Both the position numbers and the translations under genes were made by a program. Under the pieces are notes generated by a model, which was not told where the DNA came from, ran no database searches, and saw only the letters and a list, made by a program, of their open reading frames with translations. 64,000 nucleotides of DNA from Erinaceus europaeus (taxonomy: Eukaryota; Chordata; Mammalia; Eulipotyphla; Erinaceidae): assembly GCF_950295315.1 (NCBI RefSeq), contig NC_080162.1:69190962-69254961 (forward strand), given 5' to 3'. Below are positions 38,889 to 48,477 of the stretch, piece by piece. The stretch's first letter is position 1. Each line of letters begins with the position of its first letter.

Positions 38889-39210
38889 CGGGGCCGGGCG
38901 GTGGCGGTAGCACAGAGAGTTAAGCACACATGGCACAAAATACAAGAATGGGTGTAAAGATCCAAGTTCAAGCCCCTGGCTCCCTACCTACGGGTGATGG
39001 GGGGGGGGGGGTCACTTCACGAGTGGTGAAGTAGGTCTGCAGGTGTCTGTCTTCCTCTCCCCTTCTCTGTCTTCCCCTCCTCTCTCAATTTCTCTCTGTC
39101 CTATCCAACAACAATAATACTAACAACAAGGGCAACAAAATTGGGGAAAAGTGGCCTCCAGGAGCAGTGGATTCATAGTGCAGGTGGTAACCCTGGAGGC
39201 AAAAAAAAAT
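38889..39210 (+). mobile_element. SINE Er-A long subtype
   Basis: CCGGGCGGTGGCGGTAGCAC head with a small duplication, CCAAGTTCAAGCCCCTGGC, a G run, TGTCCTATCCAACAACAAT, GGCCTCCAGGAGCAGTGG, GGTAACCCTGGAGGC. Confidence 0.9.
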
Positions 39211-39501
39211 CCTCATGAAAGAGGAAATTAGTTAAAGAAGCAATAGGAACCCTTGTCAAAGCTAGCAATCATTACTTTGTAATATGAGGCTAGTCTCTTT
39301 GGCTGTGTTTCTTCCTCTGGACAAGCTTCTTAAGTTCAGGAGCAGAAAAAGTGAATAGCATGTATGATAATAATGTTATTCTTTATGATATTGCATGAAG
39401 AAACATCAAACACCCAAGGTCTGATAAATAACCATTCTAACAGGTTTGATTGAATAGGAATCCAGATATTTGATTTAATAAACAAAAAAAATGTGTGGGA
39501 A

Positions 39502-39840
39502 AGTGAGCTAGGAGGTGGCATAATGAAGAAACCATCGGATGTTTTTTTTTATAAAGAGTTTATTTATTTATTAATTAGAAAGATAGGAGGAGAGAGAGAG
39601 AGAGAATGAACCACACATCACTCTGGTACGTGTGCTGCCGGAGATCAAATTCAGGACCTCATGCTTGACAGTCCAATGACTTATTCACTGCACCACCTCC
39701 TGGACCACAACCAAGTTTCTCAAGTTTGATGTCCTGAGTTTGATCTTGGGCATTGCATATGACAGAGGGATGTTCTGATGCTTTCCTCTTTCACTTCCTT
39801 CTCTCACTTATTCATCAATAAATAAATGTTAATTTAAAAA
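39502..39840 (+). mobile_element. SINE Er-F/D-like (+), split by a reverse Er-D
   Basis: GAGCTAGGAGGTGGCATAATG at the left and GAGTTTGATCTTGGGCATTG, TATGACAGAGGGATGTTC, AATAAATAAATGTTAA at the right flank the reverse Er-D at 39541-39708. Confidence 0.65.
39541..39708 (-). mobile_element. SINE Er-D
   Basis: T run, TTATTAATTAGAAAGATAGG, ACATCACTCTGGTACGTG, GCCGGAGATCAAATTCAGG, CACCACCTCCTGGACCAC. Confidence 0.9.
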
Positions 39841-40071
39841 TCTGGTGCTTAGCTATTAGCTTTTCTTCTCTGAACTCTTGACTACTCTTTATTATCCACA
39901 ATTTCATGTCTTCTATTATAATTACTTAGTACTTCATTCCCAGCTATTAGTGTCATTCACGAGGGATGGATTCTTCTGAGTATCCCTCTAGTATCTACTC
40001 TGTGCTTTCCATAGCCTTTCAATAAGTTTGTAGTGCTGCTAGATACTTAGCTTTTTGTTTGTTTATTTTGA

Positions 40072-40198
40072 TTGGTTTTTGTTTGTTTACCAAAGCACCA
40101 CTCAGCTCTGGTTTATGGGTGTGCAGAGGACTGAACCTGGGATTTTATGGCCTCAGGCATGAAAGTATTTTTGGATAATTACTATGCTATCTCTTTAA
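40072..40198 (-). mobile_element. SINE Er-C
   Basis: TTTACCAAAGCACCACTCAGC, GACTGAACCTGGGATTTTAT, TTACTATGCTATCTCTT. Confidence 0.8.
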
Positions 40199-40208
40199 AC
40201 ATCTTTTA

Positions 40209-40320
40209 TTTTATTTTTTAAATTTTTTATTTATAAAAAGGAAACATTGACTAAACCATAGGATAAGAGGGGTACAACTTCACACAATTCCCACCACCAG
40301 AACCCTGTATCCCATCCCCT
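40209..40320 (-). mobile_element. R-family 3' tip, extremely 5'-truncated, with TSD
   Basis: TTTAAACATCTTTTA at 40194-40208 and 40321-40335 flanks about 112 bp of reverse-strand R 3' end (GGATAAGAGGGGTACAAC, CAATTCCCACCACCAGAACC). This shows that R integrates from its 3' end. Confidence 0.9.
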
Positions 40321-40344
40321 TTTAAACATCTTTTAAAGAAAAAT

Positions 40345-40498
40345 TTATTTTATTTACATTATATGAAATGGTATTTCATATGAACAAGGGCAAAAGATAA
40401 AACAGCACCACGCTGATACATGCAGTACAGGGGACTAAACTAGGAGCCTCGGGCATGCAAATCCTGTGCTCTACTAATTGAGTTATTTTCCCCACTAG
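40345..40498 (-). mobile_element. SINE Er-F, reverse
   Basis: On the minus strand: AATTAGTAGAGCACAGGATT (A box), GGCTCCTAGTTTAGTCCCC (B-box region), TGTACTGCATGTATCAGCG. Confidence 0.6.
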
Positions 40499-40533
40499 AA
40501 TTTATGAAGATTTTTTTTTATCTATAGGAAGAT

Positions 40534-40760
40534 ATGGGGGCCAGGTGGTGGTGCACCTGGTTAAGTGCACACATTACAGTATGAAGAACCTGGGTTCAAG
40601 CCCCTGGTCCCCAGCTGCAAGGAGAAAGCTTCATAAATGGTGAAACAGGGCTGCAGGTGTCTCTCTGTCTCTTTCCCTCTCTAGCTCACTGTCACCTCTC
40701 AGTTTCTTTCTGTCTCTATCCAATAATAAGTAAATAAAAAGATTTTTTTTTTAAAAAAAG
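40534..40760 (+). mobile_element. SINE Er-B
   Basis: GGGGGCCAGGTGGTGGTGCA head, CTGGGTTCAAGCCCCTGG, GGGCTGCAGGTGTCTCTC, CCAATAATAAGTAAATAAA tail. Confidence 0.9.
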
Positions 40761-40797
40761 AGGAAGATACAGAGAGGAAAGGCAGGATGATATGTAT

Positions 40798-40972
40798 TTT
40801 AATTTTTTTAAATATTTATTTTATTTTTGAGAGAGATGCAGAGAGAAAGAGAGAAATACCAGACCACTGCTCAGCTTTGGCTTATGGTGGCACAAGAGAC
40901 TGAACCTGGAACTTTTGGAGCCTCAGGCATGAGAGTCTGTTTGTATAACCATTAGACTATCTCCCCTGCCTG
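40798..40972 (-). mobile_element. SINE Er-C, longer 3' form
   Basis: TATTTTTGAGAGAGATGCAG, CACTGCTCAGCTTTGGC, GACTGAACCTGGAACTTTTG, ATAACCATTAGACTATC. Confidence 0.85.
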
Positions 40973-41084
40973 GATGATTTTTTTTTTCCTTCAGATGACA
41001 AGACATTTGTTGAGCTTAGAGAAATGTTTGTTTGTTTTTCTATTTCTGTATTTTTACTTATTATTATATATTTATGTATTTTTG

Positions 41085-41252
41085 TTTATTATTTATTATT
41101 TATTAGATAGAGACAAAGGAAACTTGAGAATGGGGGGGAGGGAGAGAGGGAGAGAGACAGAGATACCTGCAACCCTGCTTCAACACTCGTGAAGTTTTCT
41201 TCCTGCAGATAGGGACCAAGGGCTTGAACCCAAGTTCTTGTGCACTGTAATG
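41085..41252 (-). mobile_element. SINE Er-B
   Basis: ATTAGATAGAGACAAAGGAA, CTGCAACCCTGCTTCAAC, GGCTTGAACCCAAGTTC; the head is lost and replaced by ATA repeats. Confidence 0.82.
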
Positions 41253-41304
41253 TAAAAATAATAATAATAATGATAAAATAATAATAATATAAAAATAAAA
41301 TAAA

Positions 41305-41395
41305 TGATATAATGCTTTCATGGATGAGGTCCCAAGGAAGGTCTCAGGTCCCCAACACCACCATAAACTGGAGTTGAGCAGTGCTCTAGTAAAAA

Positions 41396-41444
<49 letters not shown>

Positions 41445-41474
41445 AAAAAGAAAGAAAAAAAGAAAGAAAGAAAG
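41305..41474 (+). mobile_element. SINE Er-C remnant and (GAAA)n tail
   Basis: CTCAGGTCCCCAACACCACC, ATAAACTGGAGTTGAGCAG, GTGCTCTAGTAAAAAG, then GAAA repeats from 41394. Confidence 0.75.
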
Positions 41475-41682
41475 GCACTGGCATACCTGGTTAAGTGCTC
41501 ACATTTCAGTTTTCCAGGACCCAGGTTCAAGCCCTTGGTCCCCAACTGCAAGGTGGAAAACTTCACAAGTGGTGTAGCAGGGGTGCAGGTATCTCTGTCT
41601 TTCTCCCTCCCTGTTCCCTTCCCTCTCAATTTCTCCCTGTATCTATCCAATAATAGGTAAATAAAAATATTTAAAAAAACAA
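41475..41682 (+). mobile_element. SINE Er-B
   Basis: GGCACTGGCATACCTGGTTA, CCCAGGTTCAAGCCCTTGG, AGCAGGGGTGCAGGTATC, AATAATAGGTAAATAAAAAT tail. Confidence 0.85.
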
Positions 41683-41693
41683 CAACAAACACA

Positions 41694-41762
41694 CAGTCCT
41701 GAGACTTCAGAACCTCAGGCATGAGTCTCTGCATAACCATTATGTTATCTACCCCTGCCCAT
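41694..41762 (-). mobile_element. SINE Er-C, head only
   Basis: AGAACCTCAGGCATGAGTC, TGCATAACCATTATGTTATC, TACCCCTGCCC. Confidence 0.75.
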
Positions 41763-41870
41763 CCCCTACTATATTTTTCAAGAGGATACAATTGATACCA
41801 AGAAAAAGTTCCCATTTCTTCAGTCATTGTAAAAATAGTCTTGATATATTATCATGAGGGGGAGGGACAT

Positions 41871-42040
41871 TTTATTTTTCTTTTTAAAGGATTTATTTAC
41901 TTATTAATGAGAGAGAGGAGAAGGAGAAGGAAAGAGAAAACCAGAGCATCACCCTGCCACATGCAATGCCAGGAATTGAACTTGGGATCTCATGCTTGAA
42001 AGTCTATTGTTTTGTTGCCCACTGTGCCACCTCCCAGGTC
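41871..42040 (-). mobile_element. SINE Er-D
   Basis: TTTACTTATTAATGAGAGAG, CCAGAGCATCACCCTGCC, GAATTGAACTTGGGATCTC, GTGCCACCTCCCAGGTCC. Confidence 0.87.
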
Positions 42041-42167
42041 CTAGGATAGGATACTTTTCTGGATCAGACATCAACCACTGTAATAAAGTTGACCAAATAT
42101 GCTTTATTTCTTAATTCCTTTATGCCAGGCATTCTTGTAAGATATGGTTCCATAAAAGAAGAAATAA

Positions 42168-42275
42168 TTCTGGAGGCTGAGGAAGTAGAGCATAATGAAA
42201 TTCTGGGTTTGATCCCTGGCAGTGCTCTGATCTCTCTCTCAGTTTCTCTCTCTCTCCCTCTCCCTCTAGATAAAA
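42168..42275 (+). mobile_element. SINE Er-F-like
   Basis: GAGGCTGAGGAAGTAGAGCA, TGGGTTTGATCCCTGGCAG, CT-rich end and ATAAAATCATT; short and diverged. Confidence 0.55.
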
Positions 42276-42565
42276 TCATTCTAGTCAGTGAATTAGCTGC
42301 TCCAAGGTATAAATATGTCAAACAAAGTAGGTTATTCATGAAGTTATTTCACCTGGATCCTTTATGGCACTAAAAGGCAGAGCAGAGATGGGGGTTGGGA
42401 GGGCGAATGGGGAGCTCACTACAATCCCCAAAGGTGTTATAGTGATGTTATATATTTTGTTTCCTTAATCTAACTGGAACAGTTGAGATGAGAAGGATCT
42501 TTTTCTAGGAATTTTCCCCTATTCTTAGAATCCTTTAACATTGCAGCAGAGAAAGAAGGTCCTAG

Positions 42566-42667
42566 AGGACCTGGTGGGGGTTGTATTGTTATATGGGAAA
42601 CTGGGGAATGTGATGCATGTACAAACTATTGTATTTACTGTTTAATGTAAAACATTAATTCCCCAAA
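42566..42667 (+). mobile_element. L1 3' tip with TSD
   Basis: GTGGGGGTTGTATTGTTATA, ATTGTATTTACTGTTTAATG, TTAATTCCCC. AGAAAGAAGGTCCTA precedes (near 42550) and follows (near 42668) the roughly 100-bp insert, which is extremely 5'-truncated. Confidence 0.88.
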
Positions 42668-42682
42668 AAAGAAAGAAGGTCC

Positions 42683-43314
42683 TATGACACACAGAGCTGA
42701 ATAATGAATCATTCCCCTTGAATACATAAATAAAACCTGAACTTGACCCAAAGCAATAAATCTATTATCTTTCAATCTAGGAACTGTGGTGTACTGATAA
42801 GTATTCAACCACCAACTCGCCAGGAGAAGATCCTGACTTTCAGTGCATTTCTGATTTCCATCAAGACTTAATTCCAGAAACCAAGCTGAGGACAATGAAC
42901 TTGAAGTTATCAGGAGATGGGTACAATGAACACATGAGCTATTTTCTTACACACTATTGCTTAGAAGTTTAATAGTTACAACTGACACCTATAGAGAACT
43001 TTAAGAACCTGTTCTCTTTGTACCCGCTATTTCACAAAAGAACAACTTTACAGCTGACAGTTTTTTTTCCTTTCAAAATCTTACACTTGAGTTAGATACT
43101 ATCCTGGTTTTATAGACCATAAGATCCAGAATCTAAGAGAATGAATGGTTTATCTAAGCTAGGCAGTTGAGCTGAGGTAGTTTATTTACTTTAAATGGCT
43201 TCTGTTTTTCTTTTCTGAAAATGAGTTTATATTAGCAATTCAAAAATAGCTAGAAAGACTTAATAAGAGAAAATATGTGAAAATTTTAGCATATTGATAG
43301 ATTATGCTTTTTTG
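42683..43314. other. Low-copy sequence, no feature recognised
   Basis: About 630 bases. The 86-codon reverse frame at 42635-42895 begins inside the L1 tip and has no family resemblance. Confidence 0.5.
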
Positions 43315-43334
43315 AATTTTTATTTATTTATTTA

Positions 43335-43684
43335 TTTATTTTTCCTCCAGGGTTATTGCTGGGCTCGGTGCCTGCACCATGAATCCACCGCTCCTGGAGG
43401 CCTTTTTTCCCCCTTTTTGTTGCCCTAGTTGTTGCAGCCTCGTTGGGGTTATTATTGCCATTGTTGACGTTGCTTTGTTGTTGGATAGGACAGAGAGAAA
43501 TGGAGAGAGGAGGGGAAGACAGAGAGAGAGGGGAGAGAAAGATAGACACCTGCAGACCTGCTTCACTGCCCGTGAAGCGACTCTCCTGCAGGTGGGGAGC
43601 CGGGGGCTCGAACCGAGATCCTTACGCCGGTCCCTGCGCTTTGCGCCACCTGCGCTTAACCCACTGCGCCACCGCCCGACTCCC
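43335..43684 (-). mobile_element. SINE Er-A long subtype, well preserved
   Basis: TTATT repeats, CCTCCAGGGTTATTGCTGGG, ATCCACCGCTCCTGGAGGCC, GGGGGCTCGAACCGAGATC, GCGCCACCTGCGCTTAACCC, ACCGCCCGACTCCC. CpGs are largely intact, so it is young. Confidence 0.94.
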
Positions 43685-43887
43685 GAATTTTTATTTATAA
43701 AAAGGAAACATTGACAAAAAATATAGGATAAGAGGGGTACAACTCCACACAATTCCCACCACCAGAAGTCTATCCCCTCCCCTCCCCTGATAGCTTTCTT
43801 ATTCTTTGTCCATCTGGGAGTATAAACCCAGGGTCATTCTGGGGCCCAGAAGTTGGAAGGTCTGGCTTCTGTAATTGCTTCCCCACT

Positions 43888-44202
43888 TCTTCTTCTAGCG
43901 TTTGCCCTTCTTCCGTAGCCAGTCAACAGCATCAGGTTGAGCCTGATGTAAAGTTTCGAGACCTCCTTTGAATCTGGAGAGGTGGCAGTCGTTGACTATG
44001 TGGGTGCAAAGGACAGCCCCTCAACATTAAGTTGGAGGACTCGAAGAGCAGGACCAACAGCTTGAAAGCTGGCAGGAGCTGCTTGTTGCTGGCTTTGAAA
44101 GTGACTGGGATCCATGTGGATTCAGTCAGCTAGGAAGGATCGTCAGTTTCCCCAATGAATGGGTACTCACGAGATGCACCACGGGAAGGTCGATCCAATG
44201 CA
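43888..44202 (-). mobile_element. SINE-like internal-deletion derivative of the non-L1 LINE, 8-bp TSD
   Basis: TCCCCACT (+ strand) at 43880-43887 and 44203-44210 flanks 315 bp inserted into R; on the sense (minus) strand the R sequence reads straight across if the insert is removed. The insert has three parts. About 87 bp of 5' UTR comes first, then an ATG at 44115 with 37 codons of the endonuclease N-terminus. About 115 bp follows that matches the 3' end of the element at 32366-32850 with about two differences (stop TAG at 43897-43895, tail AAGAAGA). Almost all of the coding region is missing. Confidence 0.87.
43996..44115 (-). CDS. N-terminus of a LINE APE endonuclease, truncated ORF
   Basis: The ATG at 44115 is preceded in frame by TGA two codons upstream, which supports it as the real start. 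The frame begins MDPSHFQSQQQ and reaches ALRVLQLNVEGLSFA, the first beta strand of the APE-type endonuclease domain of non-LTR elements (xxxLQxNxxGL). The deletion joint comes right after this, and the frame ends at TAG (43998-43996) after 39 codons. The 3' segment is in another frame, so no fusion protein is made. The peptide contains no catalytic residues. Confidence 0.65.
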   Translation of the reverse strand: MDPSHFQSQQQAAPASFQAVGPALRVLQLNVEGLSFAPT

Positions 44203-45098
44203 TCCCCACTGAACATGGGCATTGGCAGGTCGATCCACACTCCCAGCCTGCCTCTCTCTTTCCCTAGTGGGGTGGAAGTGGGGCTTCTGGGGAAGTGGGG
44301 CTCTAGGACACATTGGTGGGGTTGTCTGTCCAGGGAAGTCTGGTTGGCATCATGTTAGCATCTGGAACCTGGTGGCTGAAAAAAGAGTTAACATACAGAG
44401 CCAAAAAAACTGTTGACTAATCATGAACCTAAAGGCTAGATTAGTTCAGATGAAGAGTTGGGGGGGGGTCTCCATTTTGTAGATAGTTAGTAGTCTTATT
44501 TTAGTTATATTCCAAAGAGCCCATGACTATACTAGTTTTGTTTTTTTTTTTCCTGAGCCTGACAGCTGATATGCAGGTGGATCCAAGTTATTGTCTGGAG
44601 AGATGATGTCATGGCTGGAAAAAGGACCAGAAAGCTGGAAGAGAGTAGCTCCCAAATATGGGAAAGGTGTATAAATATTTTTGACTATAAACCCATCAAT
44701 TTGATTTGGTCTGGGGCCCATATTCAGCTTAGGAACCTATGTGACCTCTGCATCCCTGTAGATCTGAGCTCACATTCTGTGATCATGAGTAGGAACATTC
44801 CAAGCTGCCCCAATATCAGGACCTATCTTCCTCAGGTGTAGCATAGAGTATGTTGTCCAGCCTCCCTTTGGAAGATGGAACATTCTCTACCGTTGTTGGT
44901 CCACATTGAGGGCAAGGTCCTACTGGGGCCCACAAAGAGGTCTGGTTGTGTTGTTCCTGATAGAGATGACCAGTAACAATGGAGAGAAGGATCTATTCAT
45001 GGTCTAGGCCCATCATGTTTGTTTGGGGGTCTCAGGACTCCCCAACTAGGCCCCCAGCTGATGGGGTGGCCTGATAGTTACTAAAGAGTCATTGTTCG

Positions 45099-45224
45099 CA
45101 CATGGTGCGAAGTGCAAAGTCCGGTGTAAGGATCCCGGTTCAGGCCCCACAGATCCCCACCTGCCGGGGGTTCGTTTCATTGGTGGTGAAGCAGACCTGC
45201 AGGTGTCAAAAAATAAAAATAAAA
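45099..45224 (+). mobile_element. SINE Er-A, 3'-truncated, with TSD
   Basis: GCACATGGTGCGAAGTGC, CCCGGTTCAGGCCCCAC, GGTGAAGCAGACCTGCAGG, then AAAAAATAAAAATAAAA. AAAGAGTCATTGTT occurs on both sides. Confidence 0.85.
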
Positions 45225-45690
45225 AAGAGTCATTGTTAAAGTATGCCAGCCTCTTGCCCTTATTCAGCTTTTTCAGTCCTTATTTTGATAAGGTTAGCTT
45301 TGGAGTGACTGAGGAAAGTGTAATAGGAGGTAGGTGAGGAGGTTATGTGTGGATTATGCTGGGATCAGCAGATGCAATATCATTTGGTATGAGTTGAGAA
45401 AAGCATGCAGGAAAGTGAGACCCACCCTACAGTTTCCAGGACTGGGGGAAACAGACTCTATAGAGGAAGCAGGAGGTTCCTGCTATCTTAGGGTTTAAGA
45501 AGGCAATAGATAGTTACTGCTGTAATCATATTATTTGGCAATTGCGTTAACTTTGAAAATCCTTTTGTTAGGATTTGCTCTATCATACACAACATCACCA
45601 TAATTTATGTCCTTTGACATTATTTGTATATAGCTATGTCTTACTGAGTAATGCCACTGGTTGCTTCTGTTCTCCCTGGTCTAAGTTTTT

Positions 45691-46095
45691 TTTTATTTAT
45701 TTAAGAAAGTATTAACTAACAAAACCATAGGGTAGGAGGGGTACAATTCCACATAATTCCCATCACCCAATCTCCATATCCCATCCCCTCCCCTGATAGC
45801 TCTCCCATTCTCTATCCCTCTGGGAGCATGGACCCAGGGTCATTGTGGGTTGCAGAAGGTAGAAGGTCTGGCTTCTGTAATTGCTTCCCCGCTGAACATG
45901 GGCGTTGACTGGTCAGTCCATACTTCCAGTCTGCCTCTCTCTTTCCCTAGTAGGGTGGGTCTCTGGGGAAGCGGAGCTCCAGGACACATTGGTGGGGTCT
46001 TCAGTCCAGGGAAGCCTGGCCGGCATCCTGATGGCATCTGGAACCTGGTGACTGAAAAGAGAGTTAACATACGAAGCCAAACAAATTGTTGAGCA
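45691..46095 (-). mobile_element. R-family 3' region with 16-bp TSD
   Basis: CCTGGTCTAAGTTTTT at 45675-45690 and 46096-46111 brackets reverse-strand R (GGGTAGGAGGGGTACAAT, GTAGAAGGTCTGGCTTCTG, GTTAACATACGAAGCC). It is inserted next to the 5' end of the longer R copy. Confidence 0.92.
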
Positions 46096-46315
46096 CCTGG
46101 TCTAAGTTTTTAAGAGAGTCAACATTTCAAAGACTCAGCCTATGGTCTGTGCATTAAAAAATTCGAGACATTCAATCAATTTTCCCCTCTCATATTAGTT
46201 AAATAGTGATTTATATGACTACAAGTTAATAGAAATGTACATAAACACCATTTCCACCACCAAAAGACTGTGTCCCATCTCATCCCAACCCCCACCCCCA
46301 GTGAAGCCAAACATC

Positions 46316-46600
46316 CACCCTCCAGGGTTATAGCTGGGGCTCAGTGCCTGCACTACCAATCCACTGATCCTGGCAGCTTTTTATTTATTTGTTTTTTTCA
46401 TTTTAATGGATAAGACAAAGAGAAATTGAGAGAGATAGGGGAGATCAGGAGAGAGAAAGGTAGACACCTGCAAGCCTGCTTTGCAGCTCATGAAGCTTCC
46501 CCCTGCACATGGGGATCAGGGGGCTTGAACCCAGATCCTTGAGCGGGTCCTTGAGCTTAATACAATGTGGGCTTAACTGGGTTCACGATGACCCAGACTC
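46316..46600 (-). mobile_element. SINE Er-A long subtype, diverged
   Basis: CCTCCAGGGTTATAGCTGGG, ATCCACTGATCCTGGCAGC, AAGAGAAATTGAGAGAG, GGCTTGAACCCAGATCC, GGCTTAACTGGGTTCACG. Confidence 0.8.
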
Positions 46601-46611
46601 CAATATGTTTT

Positions 46612-46752
46612 AATTTTTTTTTTTCATGATAGAGAAAGAAGAAGAGATCAGAGCACTGCTCAGCTTTGGTATATGATGGTGCATGGAATTGCACTTGGAA
46701 ACCTCTGGAGCCTCAGACATGCAATCCTGGTACTTTACTATGGGCACTATTG
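46612..46752 (-). mobile_element. SINE Er-C, diverged
   Basis: CAGAGCACTGCTCAGCTTTG, ATGATGGTGCATGGAATTG, GGAGCCTCAGACATGC. Confidence 0.65.
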
Positions 46753-46810
46753 GCCTAATACACATTTATTTTAGATATGATAACTATTCAGTTTAGAATG
46801 TTAATGTAGA

Positions 46811-46979
46811 GTCCAGGCAGTGGTACACCCAGTAAAGCACACATATTACCATGCACAAGGACTTGGGCTCTAGCCCTGGCTTTTCACCTATACGGGGGAC
46901 ATTTCACAAATGGTGAAGCAGTGCTGCAGGTGTCTCTCTTTCTCTCTATGTCTCCCTTCCTTCTCAGTAAATAAATAAG
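46811..46979 (+). mobile_element. SINE Er-B
   Basis: TCCAGGCAGTGGTACACCC head, TGGGCTCTAGCCCTGGC, GCAGTGCTGCAGGTGTC, CAGTAAATAAATAAG tail. Confidence 0.8.
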
Positions 46980-47045
46980 TAACATTATAGAGCACATCAA
47001 CGTGGCAGAAAGAAGAAATTTTAAAAAACTTTAAAAATCCTTTTA

Positions 47046-47452
47046 CTCAGGCAGAAGTTGAATAACAAGATCAGAAATGAAAACACAAATAGAACCTGAA
47101 ATGGAATTGGCATAATTTTTTTTAATAATTTATTTCTTTATTGGGGAATTAATGCTTTACATTCAACAGTAAATATAATAGTTTGTACATGCATAACATT
47201 CCCCAGATTCCCATTTAACAATACAACCCCCACTATGTCATTCATCATCTTTCATGGACCTGTATTCTCCACACCCACCCACCCACCCCAGAGTCTTTTG
47301 CTTTGGTGCAATACACCAACTCCAGTTCAGGTTCTAATTGTGTTTTCTTTTCTAATCTTGTTTTTCAACTTCAGCCTGAGAGTGAGATCATCCCATATTC
47401 ATCCTTCTGTTTCTGACTTATTTCACTCAACATGATTTAAAGAAATAAATTT
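47046..47452. mobile_element. Two L1 3' UTR pieces in opposite orientation inside one TSD pair
   Basis: TTTAAAAATCCTTTTA at 47030-47045 and 47453-47468 encloses both pieces. 47046-47114 is + strand (CAGGCAGAAGTTGAATAAC to ACCTGAAATGGAATTGGCAT). 47115-47437 is reverse strand, starting TTTATTTCTTTATTGGGG and ending near TGACTTATTTCACTCAAC. Confidence 0.85.
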
Positions 47453-47468
47453 TTTAAAAATCCTTTTA

Positions 47469-47923
47469 TATTAAATAGAGGGTGGTATGGGTGGTAGAAA
47501 AAAGTAAGTACTTCTAACTGCTAATGACTTTGGTACAGAATGCTGGTTTTGGTTAAATATGACTTATAAAAGGCAACCTGAATATACAAAATACTTTTCC
47601 AATAATGAAGCATTTAAACAATTCTTGAATGAATTTCTGTTTGGATGGTAGGTTAGGTTGCATACCAATGCATGCAAATGATTTTTAAAAATAAATGAGT
47701 GCAAGAATAGCAAGGTCATTATCATTCAAGGCCCAGGGCATTTAATAATCACAGCTGGGACACCCACACAGTCATGTGGTATCTGTAAATAATAACCCTT
47801 GAGAATGCTGAAAGAAAGATAGGGAATAGATCAGAGTAGGACAAATTCACATGCAGACAGGGAGTACTAATGAGTTCCTCCCAAGAACAGCCGGAATGTA
47901 AGTACTAAAAAGGATAGGAGGCG

Positions 47924-47964
<41 letters not shown>

Positions 47965-48288
47965 TGTTACAGTAAAACTGTGTGTGTTTCATGCCTATCA
48001 CAGGCAGGGGAAGGGGAGAAGTTGTTTGCATACCAAGTATTTTTTCTATTTTCAGTAGAAAAATTAATGAGACTAAGGACTTTCAGTGAAAACAAGAAGT
48101 ATTTTCCTTTTGTCCCCCCAAATTTCACATACTCTTATTTTTGCCTCCTTTGTCACCATAATTCAGTATTTGGAAGTTTTATTTTTTTTGTATGTGAAAA
48201 AAATCTTCTCAATCATTCATTTCCAGACATGACTAAACATTAACACATATTCACATACAATACTTGAACAATTAAGAAATACGCAGTG
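47469..48288. other. Low-copy sequence with a GT microsatellite
   Basis: About 820 bases with a (GT)n tract at 47924-47960 and no other supported feature. The 105-codon frame at 47926-48243 starts in the GT repeat and is not convincing. Confidence 0.5.
47924..47960. repeat. (GT)n microsatellite
   Basis: About 18 GT units; a second, shorter tract lies at 56806-56829. Confidence 0.95.
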
Positions 48289-48328
48289 GGATGGGGAGAT
48301 AGCACAATAGCTTTGTAAAAAAAAAGGG

Positions 48329-48471
48329 GGGGCAGGGGTAGATAGCATAATGGTTATGCTCTATGGTTAAACTCCTATACCTAAGGCTCCAAAGTCCCAG
48401 GTTCAATCCCTCGGACCACTATAAGCGAGAGCTGAGTAATGCTCTGGTAAAAAAAAAAAAAAAAAAAAAAA
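48329..48471 (+). mobile_element. SINE Er-C, nested
   Basis: GGCAGGGGTAGATAGCATAA, CCCAGGTTCAATCCCTCGG, CTATAAGCGAGAGCTGAG, poly(A). Confidence 0.88.
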
Positions 48472-48477
48472 TCTTTT

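Larger units (their letters stand above)
43685..45674 (-). mobile_element. R-family element, longest copy, with three nested insertions
   Basis: Reverse-strand R from the 3' end (AAAAAGGAAACATTGACAAA, GGATAAGAGGGGTACAAC) through GAGAGATGATGTCATGGC (44598) and GGTCTAGGCCCATCATG (45000) to TTATGTCCTTTGACATTATT (45605). It is interrupted by the LINE derivative 43888-44202 and by an Er-A piece at 45099-45224; a second R abuts it at 45691. No coding capacity is seen. Confidence 0.85.

Noticed and set aside
47926..48243. 105-codon frame after the GT repeat
   Set aside because: Begins in a microsatellite (poly Cys-Val), with no domain, no homologue recalled and no splice or promoter context.
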